Shown here: positions 44,042 to 53,878 of the stretch, one piece after another
How positions within the stretch are numbered: position 1 is the stretch's first letter
How the letters are laid out: every line of letters begins with the position of its first letter
Source: Ruminococcus sp.
GTDB lineage: Bacteria; Bacillota; Clostridia; Oscillospirales; Ruminococcaceae
Direction of reading: 5' to 3'
Assembly: GCA_021199375.1 (NCBI GenBank)
Contig: JAJQIB010000039.1
Coordinates: 32,086 to 96,085, forward strand
DNA: 64,000 nucleotides
The notes under the pieces: model-generated
Databases searched by the model: none
The model's input: only the letters and a program-made list of their open reading frames with translations
Told to the model about the DNA's origin: nothing
Position numbers and translations under genes: made by a program

Positions 44042-45322
44042 TTACTTGATAACAGCAGATTCCTTAACAAGATCTACAGCCTTGCTTACAGCAACATCAA
44101 GCTTCACGCCATCCTCAGGTAAAATAGACTTAACCTGATCTGTCTCCATGTTATACATTTCGGCAATTCTAGTAAATTCAGCGTCAATTTCTTCAGCAGT
44201 AGGCTCGAGATTTTCTTCCTTAACAATCTGCTCAAGAGCAAGTCTTAAATCAACCTGCTTCTTAGCCTGACCCTCATACATTTTCTTAGCATCCTCGAGA
44301 GTCTGACCGGTATACTGAAAATATTGCGAAAGTGTAAGTCCTTGAGGAGCAAGACGCTGTGAAAGCTCTTGAAGCATTTCATTAACACGATTATCATACA
44401 TAACCTGAGGAACCTCGGCTTCCATATTCTCGATAATTGTGTCAAAAAGCTTTCCTTCAACCTCGTTATCAGCAGCCTTTTGTGCTGCCTCCTCCATGCT
44501 CTTTTTAAGATCTGCCTTGTATTCGTCTACTGTATCAAACTCAGTCGAATCCTTAACAAGATCATCATCAAGCAGCGGAACCTCCTTGAACTTAACCTCC
44601 TTGAGCTTAATCTTGAATACAGCAGCTGCACCCTTAAGCTCTTCAACCTGATATTCTTCAGGGAAGGTCACATTGATATCAAAATCCTCACCAGCCTTGT
44701 GACCTACAATCTGATCTTCAAAACCGGGGATGAACTGTCCGCTACCAAGCTCTAGATCAAAGTCCTCTGCTTCTCCGCCTTCAAAAGCAACATCATCCTT
44801 AAATCCCTTGAAATCAATAACAACAGTGTCGCCATTCTGAGCTTCTCTGTCATCGACATTTACAAGACGAGCATTTCTTTCGCAAAGATCGTTAGCTCTT
44901 TTATCAACATCTTCATCAGTTACAGCATTGACAACTTTTTCTACTTCTATTCCCTTGTAGTTAGAAACCTTAACCTCTGGTTTAACAGTAAATGCTGCCT
45001 TAAGAGCGACACCCTCTTCACGGCTAACAGCTGTTACCTCAACATTTGGCTGATCTACAGGCTCAATTTTTGCCTCTTCAACAGCCTCATCTACATACGA
45101 ACCAGCAATAGCATTTACAGCATCCTCATAAAATACAGTTTCTCCATATTCACGCTCAATTAGCTTGCGAGGAGCCTTTCCTTTACGAAAGCCGGGAATA
45201 GAAATCTTTTTTCTTGCCTTTAGATAGGCTTGCTGAACAGCAGCCTCAAAATCCTCAGCAGAAATCTCTACCTCTAGCTCAACCATATTGGTTCCTAAAT
45301 TGTTTACAGCTTTTAAACTCAT
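44042..45322 (-). CDS. tig: Trigger factor
   Basis: Ribosome-associated chaperone with prolyl isomerase activity. The ribosome-binding signature GFRKGKAPRKLIE is at residue 45, followed by the FKBP domain (about 150-240) and a C-terminal arm. Length 426 is usual. Weak promoter TATAAT about 45 bp upstream, GGAGG ribosome site. Confidence 0.96.
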   Translation of the reverse strand: MSLKAVNNLGTNMVELEVEISAEDFEAAVQQAYLKARKKISIPGFRKGKAPRKLIEREYGETVFYEDAVNAIAGSYVDEAVEEAKIEPVDQPNVEVTAVSREEGVALKAAFTVKPEVKVSNYKGIEVEKVVNAVTDEDVDKRANDLCERNARLVNVDDREAQNGDTVVIDFKGFKDDVAFEGGEAEDFDLELGSGQFIPGFEDQIVGHKAGEDFDINVTFPEEYQVEELKGAAAVFKIKLKEVKFKEVPLLDDDLVKDSTEFDTVDEYKADLKKSMEEAAQKAADNEVEGKLFDTIIENMEAEVPQVMYDNRVNEMLQELSQRLAPQGLTLSQYFQYTGQTLEDAKKMYEGQAKKQVDLRLALEQIVKEENLEPTAEEIDAEFTRIAEMYNMETDQVKSILPEDGVKLDVAVSKAVDLVKESAVIK

Positions 45323-45399
45323 TTTTTATTCCTCCATATAAATAAATATGCTTTGATTATTATATCATACTTTTTTATAGATTTCTAGTGTTCAAAACA

Positions 45400-46110
45400 C
45401 TATTCGTCACTTTGCACAAATTTAGTAATGTCTAAAGGGACAAATTGTAAATAATCACTTGAAATAAGATGATAATTAATTCCATCATAGTTTCCTTTAA
45501 ATGCACAAGCGTGACCTTTTTTTCCGTGAATGTGCCCATAGAAGCATTCTTTTATATTATGCTGCCTTAGTACACTCATTATCTCTTCATTAATTCCTGA
45601 AAGATAAATTGGTGGATAATGCAAGAATACAAGAGGTTTAAGACCTTGTTTTTCTGCATCAGTAATGCTTGTTTCAAGACGCATTGCTTCTCTTAAGAGA
45701 ACCTTCTTATCCTCAGTCTCACCATTTTCGCTTATCCAGCCTCTTGTACCACATATTCCATAATTTCCATACTGATAACAGTTATTATGTAAAAAGCTAA
45801 TACTATTAATGTTATTATCTACAAAAAATTTCGTCATTTTTTGTAAACTACTCCACCAATAGTCGTGATTTCCCTTTGACAAAATTTTTTTTCCATTAAG
45901 CCGATCTAAAAATTTAAAGTCTTCAAGAGCATCCTGTAGCTTCATGGCCCAGGAAAAATCACCTGGAATCACTACAGTATCTTCAGGCTTCACTTTGCAT
46001 TGCCAGCTTTCTTCAAGTCGGTTTACATAATTATCCCAGCCTCCAAAAATGTCCATAGGCTTGTCGACTGAAAGAGACAAGTGCAAATCTGCAATTACAA
46101 ACAGTGACAA
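45400..46110 (-). CDS. Metallophosphoesterase
   Basis: 236 residues, calcineurin-like phosphoesterase. Motifs ADLHLS, GDFSWA, KGNHDYWW and GHIHGKKG give the metal ligands. The best start is TTG at 46110 (MSLFVIADLHL), 6 bp after GGAGGTTT; the track start lacks a ribosome site. It resembles YkuE-like enzymes, but the substrate is unknown. Confidence 0.88.
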   Translation of the reverse strand: MSLFVIADLHLSLSVDKPMDIFGGWDNYVNRLEESWQCKVKPEDTVVIPGDFSWAMKLQDALEDFKFLDRLNGKKILSKGNHDYWWSSLQKMTKFFVDNNINSISFLHNNCYQYGNYGICGTRGWISENGETEDKKVLLREAMRLETSITDAEKQGLKPLVFLHYPPIYLSGINEEIMSVLRQHNIKECFYGHIHGKKGHACAFKGNYDGINYHLISSDYLQFVPLDITKFVQSDE

Positions 46111-46161
46111 ATGAAAAACCTCCGTTTGTATAAAAGTTTGTGTTATCGTCAATAATACCTA

Positions 46162-46189
46162 CATGACTATGAATGTAATAGTAGTCATG
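46162..46189. repeat. Inverted repeat CATGACTA-N12-TAGTCATG in the divergent spacer
   Basis: Perfect 8-bp arms between the phosphoesterase and DUF1540 genes; possibly an operator or a leader hairpin of the DUF1540 transcript. Confidence 0.5.
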
Positions 46190-46218
46190 CAACCAAGCTC
46201 AAAAAGGAGTTGAAAAAC

Positions 46219-46380
46219 ATGGATCACATCAACGAAGGTATTCGTTGTAACGTAGAAAACTGCGTTTACAACAAGAACGCTTGTGAATGCACTGCCGGCA
46301 AAATTGACGTGAGCTGCACCTGCTCAAAGCCAGACTGCTGCGACGAAACCGAATGCAAAACCTTTAAGTCAAGAGACTAA
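46219..46380 (+). CDS. DUF1540-type Cys-rich small protein
   Basis: 53 residues, too short for the track. MDHINEGIRCNVENCVYNK starts the protein, and the C-x-V-x-x-C-x-Y-N pattern and GKIDV match DUF1540. Ten Cys in all, with an unusual CTCSKPDCC segment, suggest metal binding. AAAAAGGAG precedes the ATG by 9 bp. Known from spore-forming Clostridia; function not known. Confidence 0.82.
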   Translation: MDHINEGIRCNVENCVYNKNACECTAGKIDVSCTCSKPDCCDETECKTFKSRD

Positions 46381-46392
46381 TCGTTTCGCAAT

Positions 46393-46412
46393 CGTCCGAC
46401 AAATGTCGGACG
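46393..46412. repeat. GC-rich hairpin between DUF1540 gene and thrC
   Basis: CGTCCGAC-AAAT-GTCGGACG. It lies between convergent genes but lacks a T tract, so terminator status is doubtful. Confidence 0.55.
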
Positions 46413-46427
46413 TACATATCAATAGAT

Positions 46428-47918
46428 TCAGATGCCTAAGGCTTCAAAAACGTAATCCTTCATTTGATTTTTGTCTATGACCTTTGAAAATCTAACCTGC
46501 TTATCCTTTAATGCAGCAAGCGACTTTGGAACAGCAAGCTTTGAAACATCAGCGAGCTTATCAACAAGTTCAAATTCAGATGCTTCTGTTTCTTCGCCTA
46601 TAGCTGATAAAACAGAGCCTGAGAACTTATACGGACTAGCTGTTGATGCGATTATAGTTTTAGTTGTATCCCCTGTTGCGGATTTATAATCATTATAAAC
46701 CTTAACCGCTACAGCAGTGTGAGTATCACATGTATAGGAATACTTATCATAAATTTCTTTGATTGTCGCTTTAGTTTCCTCATCATTACAAAAGCCTGCA
46801 GAAAATTCATCGAAAATACGTTCCTTAACCTCTTGAGAAACCTCATATCTTCCTTCTTTTGCAAGCTTATCAAACCACTCGTTTATGAGTTTATCATTTT
46901 CATCCGAAAGAATATAGAGCAATCTTTCAAGATTAGAAGAAATGAGAATATCCATTGAAGGTGATATTGTCGCATGAAAATCTCTATTTCTGTCATAAAT
47001 TCCTGTCTTCAAAAAATCTGTGAGGACGTTATTGGAATTTGATGCACAGATAAGCTTATTTACTGGTATACCCATATGCTTAGCATAATAGCCAGCTAAA
47101 ATGTTTCCAAAGTTACCTGTAGGCACGACAATATTAATCTTTTCTCCCAGCTTAATTTCTCCATCATTAACCAATTGAGCATAGCTTGATATATAGTAGA
47201 TGATCTGTGGAGCTAATCTTCCCCAGTTAATGGAGTTGGCAGATGAAAACATCATACCATTTTCATTAAGCTTTGAAGCAATTTCAGAATTTGTAAAAAT
47301 CGATTTAACACCATTTTGTGCATCATCAAAATTGCCCTTAATTGCACATACACCGACGTTATTACCCTCTTGTGTAGTCATCTGACGCTTCTGCATAGCA
47401 GAAACACCATTATCAGGATAGAAAACTAAAATCGAGGTTCCTTCTACATCCTTAAAGCCCTCAAGAGCTGCTTTGCCAGTATCTCCGGACGTTGCAACTA
47501 GTATTACAACCTTTTTGTCAGAGTTTAGCTTTTTAATAGATGTAGTCAGTAAATACGGCAAAATCTGAAGTGCCATATCCTTAAAAGCACATGTGGGACC
47601 ATGCCAAAGCTCAAGCATGTATGTTCCGTCAAACAAATGTGCAAGCTCTGCAATGTTGTCAGTATCAAATGCCTTAGTGTTGTAAGCATTGTCTACACAA
47701 TAAGCAATTTCTGCTTCTGAAAAATCAGTTAAAAATTTGCTGAAAACAAATTTTGCACGTTCACGATAATCAACACCTGCAAGAGCTTTGATATCATTAA
47801 GTGTTATCTTGGGTATTTCATCAGGAACAAACAAGCCACCATCTTTTGAAATACCTTGTGCTATTGCTTGCGCAGATGTAACAGAAACGCTGCTATCTCT
47901 GGTACTCTTATAATTCAT
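46428..47918 (-). CDS. thrC: Threonine synthase
   Basis: PLP enzyme converting O-phosphohomoserine to threonine. The PLP Lys lies in GPTCAFKDMALQ, with TSGDTGKAALEGF and the NFGNILAGYYAK phosphate-binding loop. At 496 residues it is the longer, yeast-like type. Complete; the start at 47918 follows AAGGGTGAAG. No obvious attenuator seen. Confidence 0.95.
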   Translation of the reverse strand: MNYKSTRDSSVSVTSAQAIAQGISKDGGLFVPDEIPKITLNDIKALAGVDYRERAKFVFSKFLTDFSEAEIAYCVDNAYNTKAFDTDNIAELAHLFDGTYMLELWHGPTCAFKDMALQILPYLLTTSIKKLNSDKKVVILVATSGDTGKAALEGFKDVEGTSILVFYPDNGVSAMQKRQMTTQEGNNVGVCAIKGNFDDAQNGVKSIFTNSEIASKLNENGMMFSSANSINWGRLAPQIIYYISSYAQLVNDGEIKLGEKINIVVPTGNFGNILAGYYAKHMGIPVNKLICASNSNNVLTDFLKTGIYDRNRDFHATISPSMDILISSNLERLLYILSDENDKLINEWFDKLAKEGRYEVSQEVKERIFDEFSAGFCNDEETKATIKEIYDKYSYTCDTHTAVAVKVYNDYKSATGDTTKTIIASTASPYKFSGSVLSAIGEETEASEFELVDKLADVSKLAVPKSLAALKDKQVRFSKVIDKNQMKDYVFEALGI

Positions 47919-47984
47919 AAAACTTCACCCTTTGTGTAAAAACTTCTATAATGAAAATATTCATAAGAATATATTTCACCTAAA

Positions 47985-48377
47985 TTAGCTGCCACTTGCA
48001 TCAAATGCCGAGACATAATACTTAACATGCTTTACCTTGCCGTTTTCAAGCTCAACCACTGCTACATCGAAGCGACCGCAGGCGGGACTATTATTTTTCT
48101 TGTAACGGCTGTAGTAAATTTGCGCTGTTCTAATAATATGCTTGCGCTTAGCTTGAGTCATAGCACGCTCTCCAGATACAAGTGCACCTGTTTTTCGTGT
48201 TTTCACCTCAACAAATGCTAGCTTATTATCCTTACGAGCAATTATGTCAATTTCACCACCCTTAACAGTGAAATTCCTCTCTAAAATCTCGTAACCGTTG
48301 TGCAATAAAAATGCTGCAACAGCATCCTCTCCTATATTGCCGATCTGACGGCTCATGCTTTGTTTACTTTGAGGCAT
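47985..48377 (-). CDS. yraN: YraN/UPF0102 family putative nuclease
   Basis: 130 residues with the endonuclease-like fold. GEIDIIARKD and FVEVKTRK are the conserved catalytic-core motifs. The start lies 14 bases inside rnhB, so translation is coupled. The rbgA-rnhB-yraN order is the conserved Firmicute one. Confidence 0.9.
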   Translation of the reverse strand: MPQSKQSMSRQIGNIGEDAVAAFLLHNGYEILERNFTVKGGEIDIIARKDNKLAFVEVKTRKTGALVSGERAMTQAKRKHIIRTAQIYYSRYKKNNSPACGRFDVAVVELENGKVKHVKYYVSAFDASGS

Positions 48378-48987
48378 AATATTTTTTCAAGAAAGACTGC
48401 CTGTGTATTTCACAAGCACCATACTTATCAAGCATTTCATAATGAAGCTTGGTACCATAGCCTTTATGCTTTTCAAATGCATACTGAGGATATTTTTGCG
48501 ACATTTCTTCCATATATCTGTCCCTTGCTACCTTAGCAAGTATAGAAGCCGCTGCGATAGATTGACTTTTTGCATCTCCTTTGATCACAGATTCAACTCT
48601 GAAATTTACTTCAGGAGTCTTGTTGCCGTCAGCTAGTACAATATCTGGAACAACATTTAAATCCTCGACTGCCCTTTTCATAGCTAGCATTGCACAGTTT
48701 AATATGTTAAGCTCCTCAATCTCAGCAACAGTTGATGTCTTTATCGACCAATAAAGAGCTTTTTCCTTTATTTCATCAAAGAGTGCATCACGCTTTTTGG
48801 CTGACAGCTTTTTGCTATCGTTTATTCCATCTATCACAGTATCTGGAGTAAAAATAACAGCTGCCGCAAAAACATCTCCTGCAAGAGGACCTCTGCCCGC
48901 TTCATCTGTTCCGCAAAGCAATGGATAATCAGAGTAGTACTCAAGATCAAAATCATGCAACGCAGAGATAGTATCTATATTAGTCAT
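48364..48987 (-). CDS. rnhB: Ribonuclease HII
   Basis: Removes RNA from RNA-DNA hybrids and single ribonucleotides. The motif GTDEAGRGPLAG contains the first acidic pair, and LADGNK gives another. Length 207 is usual. The ATG overlaps rbgA by 4 bases. Confidence 0.95.
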   Translation of the reverse strand: MTNIDTISALHDFDLEYYSDYPLLCGTDEAGRGPLAGDVFAAAVIFTPDTVIDGINDSKKLSAKKRDALFDEIKEKALYWSIKTSTVAEIEELNILNCAMLAMKRAVEDLNVVPDIVLADGNKTPEVNFRVESVIKGDAKSQSIAAASILAKVARDRYMEEMSQKYPQYAFEKHKGYGTKLHYEMLDKYGACEIHRQSFLKKYYASK

Positions 48988-49874
48988 ATTGGCTTCTCCA
49001 AAGAAATTCTTCCGAGCTTTCCAGCTCTAAACTCATCTAAAACTGTATCTGCAGCTCTTTGGGTGTTGATTTCACCGCCTGAAATCAAAAATCCTCGTTT
49101 CTTTCCGATTCTTTCAAGTAGTTCAAATCCTCTAACACAGCCTGAGAGCTGATCTTCATTTTTAGGTAAATCCTCAATAGAAATACCATACCGTGTGATT
49201 AAATTATCAGGATATTCCTTTTCCATTATTTCGAGGAATCTGCAGGCTAAATATTCCGTGTCAAGAACCGTATCCTTTACGGCGCCTGTAAACGCAAGAC
49301 GTTCTCCTACATCCTTATCTTCAAATTTAGGCCATAAAACCCCCGGCATATCTAAGAGCTCGGTATTGTCATCAAGAGTTACCCATTGTTTACCTCTTGT
49401 TACGCCCGGCCTATCCTCAACCTTTGCACGTTTAGATCCCGCAAGTCTGTTTATAAGTGAAGACTTTCCCACATTAGGTATACCAACAATCATAAGTCTA
49501 ACAGGTCTTCCATGCATGCCCTTTTCATTCCATATACGAACCTGATCCTTCATGAGTTCACTAAGTGCTGATTTAAATTTGTTTATATTTTTGCCGCTTC
49601 TACAATCTGTAGCTACGGAAATGACCCCCTGCTTCTTATAGAAATCAATCCATTGTGAGGTAACAGCTTCGTCAGCTGAATCAGATTTATTAAGCAACAA
49701 AATTCTTGGCTTAGCACCTACAAGACGATCCATTTCTGGATTTCGACTTGAATATGGGATGCGAGCATCAGTGATTTCAACAACAGCATCTACAAGCTTA
49801 AGATTAGACTGCATAATGCGTCTCGTCTTTGCCATATGTCCGGGAAACCATTGTACCTGTGTATTTTCGCTCAC
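48984..49874 (-). CDS. rbgA: Ribosome biogenesis GTPase YlqF/RbgA
   Basis: Circularly permuted GTPase for 50S assembly. It starts VQWFPGHMAKTRR; then G4 NKSD, G1 GIPNVGKSSLIN and G3 DMPGVLWP. GTG start at 49874 after AGAGGT. Lies between lepB and rnhB. Confidence 0.96.
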   Translation of the reverse strand: MSENTQVQWFPGHMAKTRRIMQSNLKLVDAVVEITDARIPYSSRNPEMDRLVGAKPRILLLNKSDSADEAVTSQWIDFYKKQGVISVATDCRSGKNINKFKSALSELMKDQVRIWNEKGMHGRPVRLMIVGIPNVGKSSLINRLAGSKRAKVEDRPGVTRGKQWVTLDDNTELLDMPGVLWPKFEDKDVGERLAFTGAVKDTVLDTEYLACRFLEIMEKEYPDNLITRYGISIEDLPKNEDQLSGCVRGFELLERIGKKRGFLISGGEINTQRAADTVLDEFRAGKLGRISLEKPI

Positions 49875-49905
49875 ATTATACCTCTTTTCGTATAAGCTTT
49901 TCTTA

Positions 49906-50520
49906 TTAGCTTAGCATTTCAAATGTATCAAATGGGTAAAACCTAAGAACAGCCTTGCCGAGAACATCATCTACATCTATAAAACCAACATAGGCATCTC
50001 TGCTGTCTCTTGAGCCATTTCTATTATCTCCCATTGCAAAGATACATCCCTCTGGAACATTATATTCAAACTGTGTATCTGAAATCTGATAAGTTGTATC
50101 AAATGATGGAAGGATTTCCATCTCCTCGCCAAGATAGCTTTCATCAATAACTTCGCCATTTACTGTGACGGTGTTTTCGGCATAATCTATGATTATATTG
50201 TCACCCTCAACGCCGATACATCTTTTGATAATTGTCTTGTTGAGTCCTGGACTATTAGCAACTATTATATCTCCACGCTGGGGAGAATAATTAAAGTGTG
50301 TTAGAACAAGTCGCTGGCTATTCTCAAGAGTAGGTAGCATTGATGTTCCGTCCACAACTACTGTTCTAAAAAGAAAAATGAAAACCAGCAACACTAAAAA
50401 GATTGCAAAAACAAATGATTCAATCCAGTCAAGTATCTCATCTAGAGCGGATGACTTTTGCTGTGGTTTATTGATTTCTTTGTCTTTAGCCTTTATCGTT
50501 TCGTTATTTTCTTTGCTCAT
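49906..50520 (-). CDS. lepB: Type I signal peptidase
   Basis: Membrane protease with Ser-Lys dyad. A Lys/Glu-rich cytoplasmic N-terminus (about 1-30) precedes one helix (FAIFLVLLVFIFLF). The Ser lies in DGTSMLPTL, the Lys in IIKRCIG, and box E reads MGDNRNGSRDSR. Between rplS and rbgA as in Bacillus sipS-type loci. Confidence 0.95.
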   Translation of the reverse strand: MSKENNETIKAKDKEINKPQQKSSALDEILDWIESFVFAIFLVLLVFIFLFRTVVVDGTSMLPTLENSQRLVLTHFNYSPQRGDIIVANSPGLNKTIIKRCIGVEGDNIIIDYAENTVTVNGEVIDESYLGEEMEILPSFDTTYQISDTQFEYNVPEGCIFAMGDNRNGSRDSRDAYVGFIDVDDVLGKAVLRFYPFDTFEMLS

Positions 50521-50684
50521 GATTTATATTGCCTCTTTTTTACATATGAAATAACTAAATACTCAAATCCATCCGGAATCATACTATTCTATTATAGCAA
50601 ATTACAGACAAAATTGCAAGTGATTTTTTAGGATTTTAATTCGATTTTTTGCTATTCATGAAAATTTTACTTTTATATAAGACC

Positions 50685-50726
50685 ATAAAAAACGAAAGAG
50701 AGACTTATATCAAAGCCTCTCTTTCG
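50685..50726 (-). terminator. Terminator after rplS
   Basis: Minus strand CGAAAGAGAG/CTCTCTTTCG with a 14-nt loop, followed by TTTTTTAT. Confidence 0.9.
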
Positions 50727-50732
50727 AAATTT

Positions 50733-51077
50733 TTACCTAATAGCTTCTTTAACCTTAGCTGCCTTACCAACTCTATCACGTAGATAATAGAGCTTAGCTC
50801 TGCGAACTCTACCGTATCTTACAATCTCAACCTTTTCTACTACGGGTGAGTGTACAGGAAATACTCTTTCGATTCCACATCCGTGTGCTACACGTCTTAC
50901 AGTAAATGTTTCGCTAATTCCGCCATGCTTCTTGGCAATAACAGTACCTTCAAAAACCTGAATTCTTGATTTGTCGCCTTCCTGGATCTTTACATGAACC
51001 TTTACAACATCTCCGATGTTAATCTCAGGAACCTCTGTCTTCATACTGTCTTGTGCAATTAACTTTAAAGCATCCAC
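50733..51077 (-). CDS. rplS: 50S ribosomal protein L19
   Basis: 114 residues. [23 protein letters not shown] and [12 protein letters not shown] are conserved L19 segments. The GTG at 51077 follows TAGGAGGTTGTTAAA. The leader of about 165 nt upstream suggests L19-type leader control. Confidence 0.96.
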   Translation of the reverse strand: MDALKLIAQDSMKTEVPEINIGDVVKVHVKIQEGDKSRIQVFEGTVIAKKHGGISETFTVRRVAHGCGIERVFPVHSPVVEKVEIVRYGRVRRAKLYYLRDRVGKAAKVKEAIR

Positions 51078-51244
51078 TTTAACAACCTCCTAAAAATTTT
51101 CTGACATTCATACACTCTATAATTCACTATAGTAATTAATAAGAGTCAGAGGACTGCCCGCTTTAATGCTCAAGCCCTTTTGGCTTAACACTAACTCTCA
51201 TCAAAAAAGTGACTAATCACTTAATTTGACGGATAATCAAATGC
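51078..51244 (-). ncRNA. Long structured 5' leader of rplS (possible L19 leader)
   Basis: About 165 nt lie between the predicted start (about 51244) and the L19 GTG. It contains local inverted segments such as AAGTGATTAGTCACTT and GCCAAAAGGGC. L19 leader RNAs are known from Firmicutes, but I cannot match the consensus by eye. Confidence 0.4.
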
Positions 51245-51250
51245 TTTATT

Positions 51251-51279
51251 ATTATAACATACTTTACTTAATAAATCAA
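51251..51279 (-). promoter_or_regulatory. SigmaA promoter of rplS
   Basis: Minus strand TTGATT (51279-51274), 17-bp spacer, TATAAT (51256-51251). Confidence 0.82.
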
Positions 51280-51286
51280 TAGCGAG

Positions 51287-51997
51287 TTATGTAAAATTTT
51301 CTCCGTTTTTACAAAGGATTTTTGTGCGTTTTGTATAAATATCCTGCAATTGAACATTATTTTGCATACAAAATGCGTCAATCAGAGAACCGGTATTAAG
51401 ATTCATCTCGGTTCCAGCCGGCAAGCGTAGGTTTACCCATACCTTATCATCTCTGATCTCCAAGCCAAGAATTGTTAGGTTAGGCTTAATATCGATTGTT
51501 TTAAATGTTGCTTTTTTTCCTTTCTTAGGCTTGACACGTTTTTCGATTTCAATTGTTTCACAATTAATAAAACTCTTAAATAACTCAAATGCTTGTGCTG
51601 AAGGTTTATCAAAGCTAGCCTCTATCTCATACTCAGCATAAGCTATTTCGGTATGCTTCATTTTAGGTTCGGCTGCTTTTACAAAATACAATCCTTCAGG
51701 CATTGATTTATTTAACTGCTGTACAAGCTTTTCATAATCCCAATTTTCAATAAGTGCAATATCTAATAACTCAACCTCGCTGTCTGTACCTAATGGAAGT
51801 GCTAAAGGAAACATAAGATAGGCATGTGGATTAAATCCTTGTGTATACCAAATCGGAACACCCGCTCGTTTAATTGCACGCTGCATTGTTCGCATAAGAT
51901 CCAAGTGAGAAATATAGCGTGCTCTACCCTTTTTTGCAAAGGTTAAGCGGTAGTCAAAGCGCTCAATTCTAAGATTCTGATTTTTTGGCATTTCCAC
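51287..51997 (-). CDS. TIGR03936/DUF2344 radical SAM-associated protein
   Basis: Accessory protein of 236 residues with conserved KGRARYISHLDLMRTMQRAIKRAG and FNPHAYLMFPLALPLG. It always lies next to the TIGR03960-type radical SAM protein and probably acts with it; the function is unknown. A GTG start at 51997 sits 7 bp after GGAGGT. It overlaps the radical SAM gene end by about 29 bases. Confidence 0.88.
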   Translation of the reverse strand: MEMPKNQNLRIERFDYRLTFAKKGRARYISHLDLMRTMQRAIKRAGVPIWYTQGFNPHAYLMFPLALPLGTDSEVELLDIALIENWDYEKLVQQLNKSMPEGLYFVKAAEPKMKHTEIAYAEYEIEASFDKPSAQAFELFKSFINCETIEIEKRVKPKKGKKATFKTIDIKPNLTILGLEIRDDKVWVNLRLPAGTEMNLNTGSLIDAFCMQNNVQLQDIYTKRTKILCKNGENFT

Positions 51998-53837
51998 AGT
52001 AAATACCTCCATATTCCTTACCTATTCCACAACCACTGCAACCTTCACAGCAATTTCGTGTAGTAATAGCCTGATGTGCTTTTTTGTTCTCTCTTACAAA
52101 AAACTCGTGCGAAACTAGATAATCAAGATGATTCCAAGGCATCACTTCATTATAATCACGGCGACGATTAGCATAAAATGATTTATCAATACCACATTCG
52201 TTAAATGCCTCATCCCATAAATCCGGTCTAAAATGTTCATCCCAACTATCTAGCGTACATCCTTTTTTCCACGCTGTATAAATTGCATCAGACAAACGCC
52301 TATCTCCTCTTGCCAGCACTCCTTCAAGTACAGATACAGGCTGCTGATGATAGCTGAAACGTATTTTTTTTGACTTTATCGAGTCCATTATCAGCTTTTG
52401 TTTTCGATCGATTTCTTCAGGAGAGGTTTGAGGTTCAAATTCAAAGGGAGTAAAGGGCTTAGGAACAAAGGTAGCAACTGAAATCGAAACCTGGATGGAT
52501 GGTGCTCTGTTTTCTCTAGGAAGCTCATAGTAAAGATTTACTATTCTTTGAGCAAGCTCTGCAATAGCAACAACATCCTCATCTGTTTCATCTGGTAAAC
52601 CCAACATAAAGTACAGTTTGACGTTGCCATAACCAGCTGCAAATGCCATTCGACAGGTATTTATTATTTCATCTTCTGTAATATTCTTGTTAATTACATC
52701 TCTTAAGCGTTGAGTTCCTGCTTCAGGAGCAAAGGTCAGTCCACTTTTTCTAACAGATGCTATCTTTTCAAGCAACTCATCGCTAAAGTTATCTATTCTG
52801 AGAGATGGAAGAGATAAATTGATATTTTCCTTATCAGTATAATCTGTTAGCGTATTGAGAAGCTTTTCTATTTCGGTGTAGTCACTTGTTGATAAAGACG
52901 AGAGAGAAACCTGCTCGTAACCTGTTTGCTCACAAAGACATTTAGTTTCATTTTTTATAGTGTCGATATTTTTTTCTCTAAAAGGACGATATATAAATCC
53001 TGCTTGGCAGAAACGGCATCCTCGTATGCAGCCTCTTAACACTTCTACTACAGCTCTGTCATGTACAATCGATGTGAATGGAACAACAAAGCTATCCGGA
53101 TAATAAACCTTGTCAAAGTCAACTATAACACGCTTTTTAATTCGTTTAGGCAGCTGCTCATCCTTCGGAAAGATATTTTTCACTGTACCATTATCATTAT
53201 ATGTAACATCATACAGCGATGGAACATAGATACCCTCTATCTTTGCTGCTTCACGTAAAAACTCCTCTTTCGTTGGAGAATCAGGCTTCATTTTTTCATA
53301 AAGCTCTAGTAGTTCAATATTTACCTCCTCACCTTCACCTAAAATAAACAAATCAAAAAAATCTGCTATAGGTTCAGGATTACAAACGCAAGGACCTCCT
53401 CCTACAACAATTGGTGTGAGTGACCTTCTGTCACGTGAAAACACGGGCAATCCGGCAAGATCAAGCATTTCAAGAACATTTGTATATGACAGTTCATATT
53501 GAAGAGTAAAGCCAATAAAATCAAAATCACGAATAGGGTCGAGGCTTTCAAGGGCGTACAGTGGTATATCATTTTCTCGCATCATCTTTTCAAAATCCTT
53601 TTCAGGCATGAAAACACGTTCGCACCACCAATTTTCACGTTGATTTTTAAGACCATAAAGGATTTTCATTCCAAGATGGCTCATTCCTACATCATAAACA
53701 TCCGGAAAGCAAAAAGCAAATCTGACGTCTACTTTTTCCTTGTCTTTAATGATGCTGCCAAGCTCGCCTCCAATATATCGAGCAGGCTTTTGGGTTTTGA
53801 GCAGTAAAGGCTCAATTTTTTGCTGTATTTCTTTCAT
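51969..53837 (-). CDS. TIGR03960-type radical SAM protein with B12-binding-like N-terminus
   Basis: 622 residues. An N-terminal B12-binding-like domain is followed by the radical SAM core with CIRGCRFCQAG (the iron-sulfur ligands). The C-terminus has a Cys cluster CEGCSGCGIG. Partner of the adjacent DUF2344 gene. It follows radA by 41 bp in the same transcript. Function not established. Confidence 0.9.
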   Translation of the reverse strand: MKEIQQKIEPLLLKTQKPARYIGGELGSIIKDKEKVDVRFAFCFPDVYDVGMSHLGMKILYGLKNQRENWWCERVFMPEKDFEKMMRENDIPLYALESLDPIRDFDFIGFTLQYELSYTNVLEMLDLAGLPVFSRDRRSLTPIVVGGGPCVCNPEPIADFFDLFILGEGEEVNIELLELYEKMKPDSPTKEEFLREAAKIEGIYVPSLYDVTYNDNGTVKNIFPKDEQLPKRIKKRVIVDFDKVYYPDSFVVPFTSIVHDRAVVEVLRGCIRGCRFCQAGFIYRPFREKNIDTIKNETKCLCEQTGYEQVSLSSLSTSDYTEIEKLLNTLTDYTDKENINLSLPSLRIDNFSDELLEKIASVRKSGLTFAPEAGTQRLRDVINKNITEDEIINTCRMAFAAGYGNVKLYFMLGLPDETDEDVVAIAELAQRIVNLYYELPRENRAPSIQVSISVATFVPKPFTPFEFEPQTSPEEIDRKQKLIMDSIKSKKIRFSYHQQPVSVLEGVLARGDRRLSDAIYTAWKKGCTLDSWDEHFRPDLWDEAFNECGIDKSFYANRRRDYNEVMPWNHLDYLVSHEFFVRENKKAHQAITTRNCCEGCSGCGIGKEYGGIYCGNAKKSES

Positions 53838-53878
53838 TTATATATTCCTCACAAATTAATAATTATATTATTCTAATT

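Noticed and set aside
46393-46412. Terminator for the DUF1540 gene
   Set aside because: Good GC stem but no T tract on either strand; annotated only as a hairpin.
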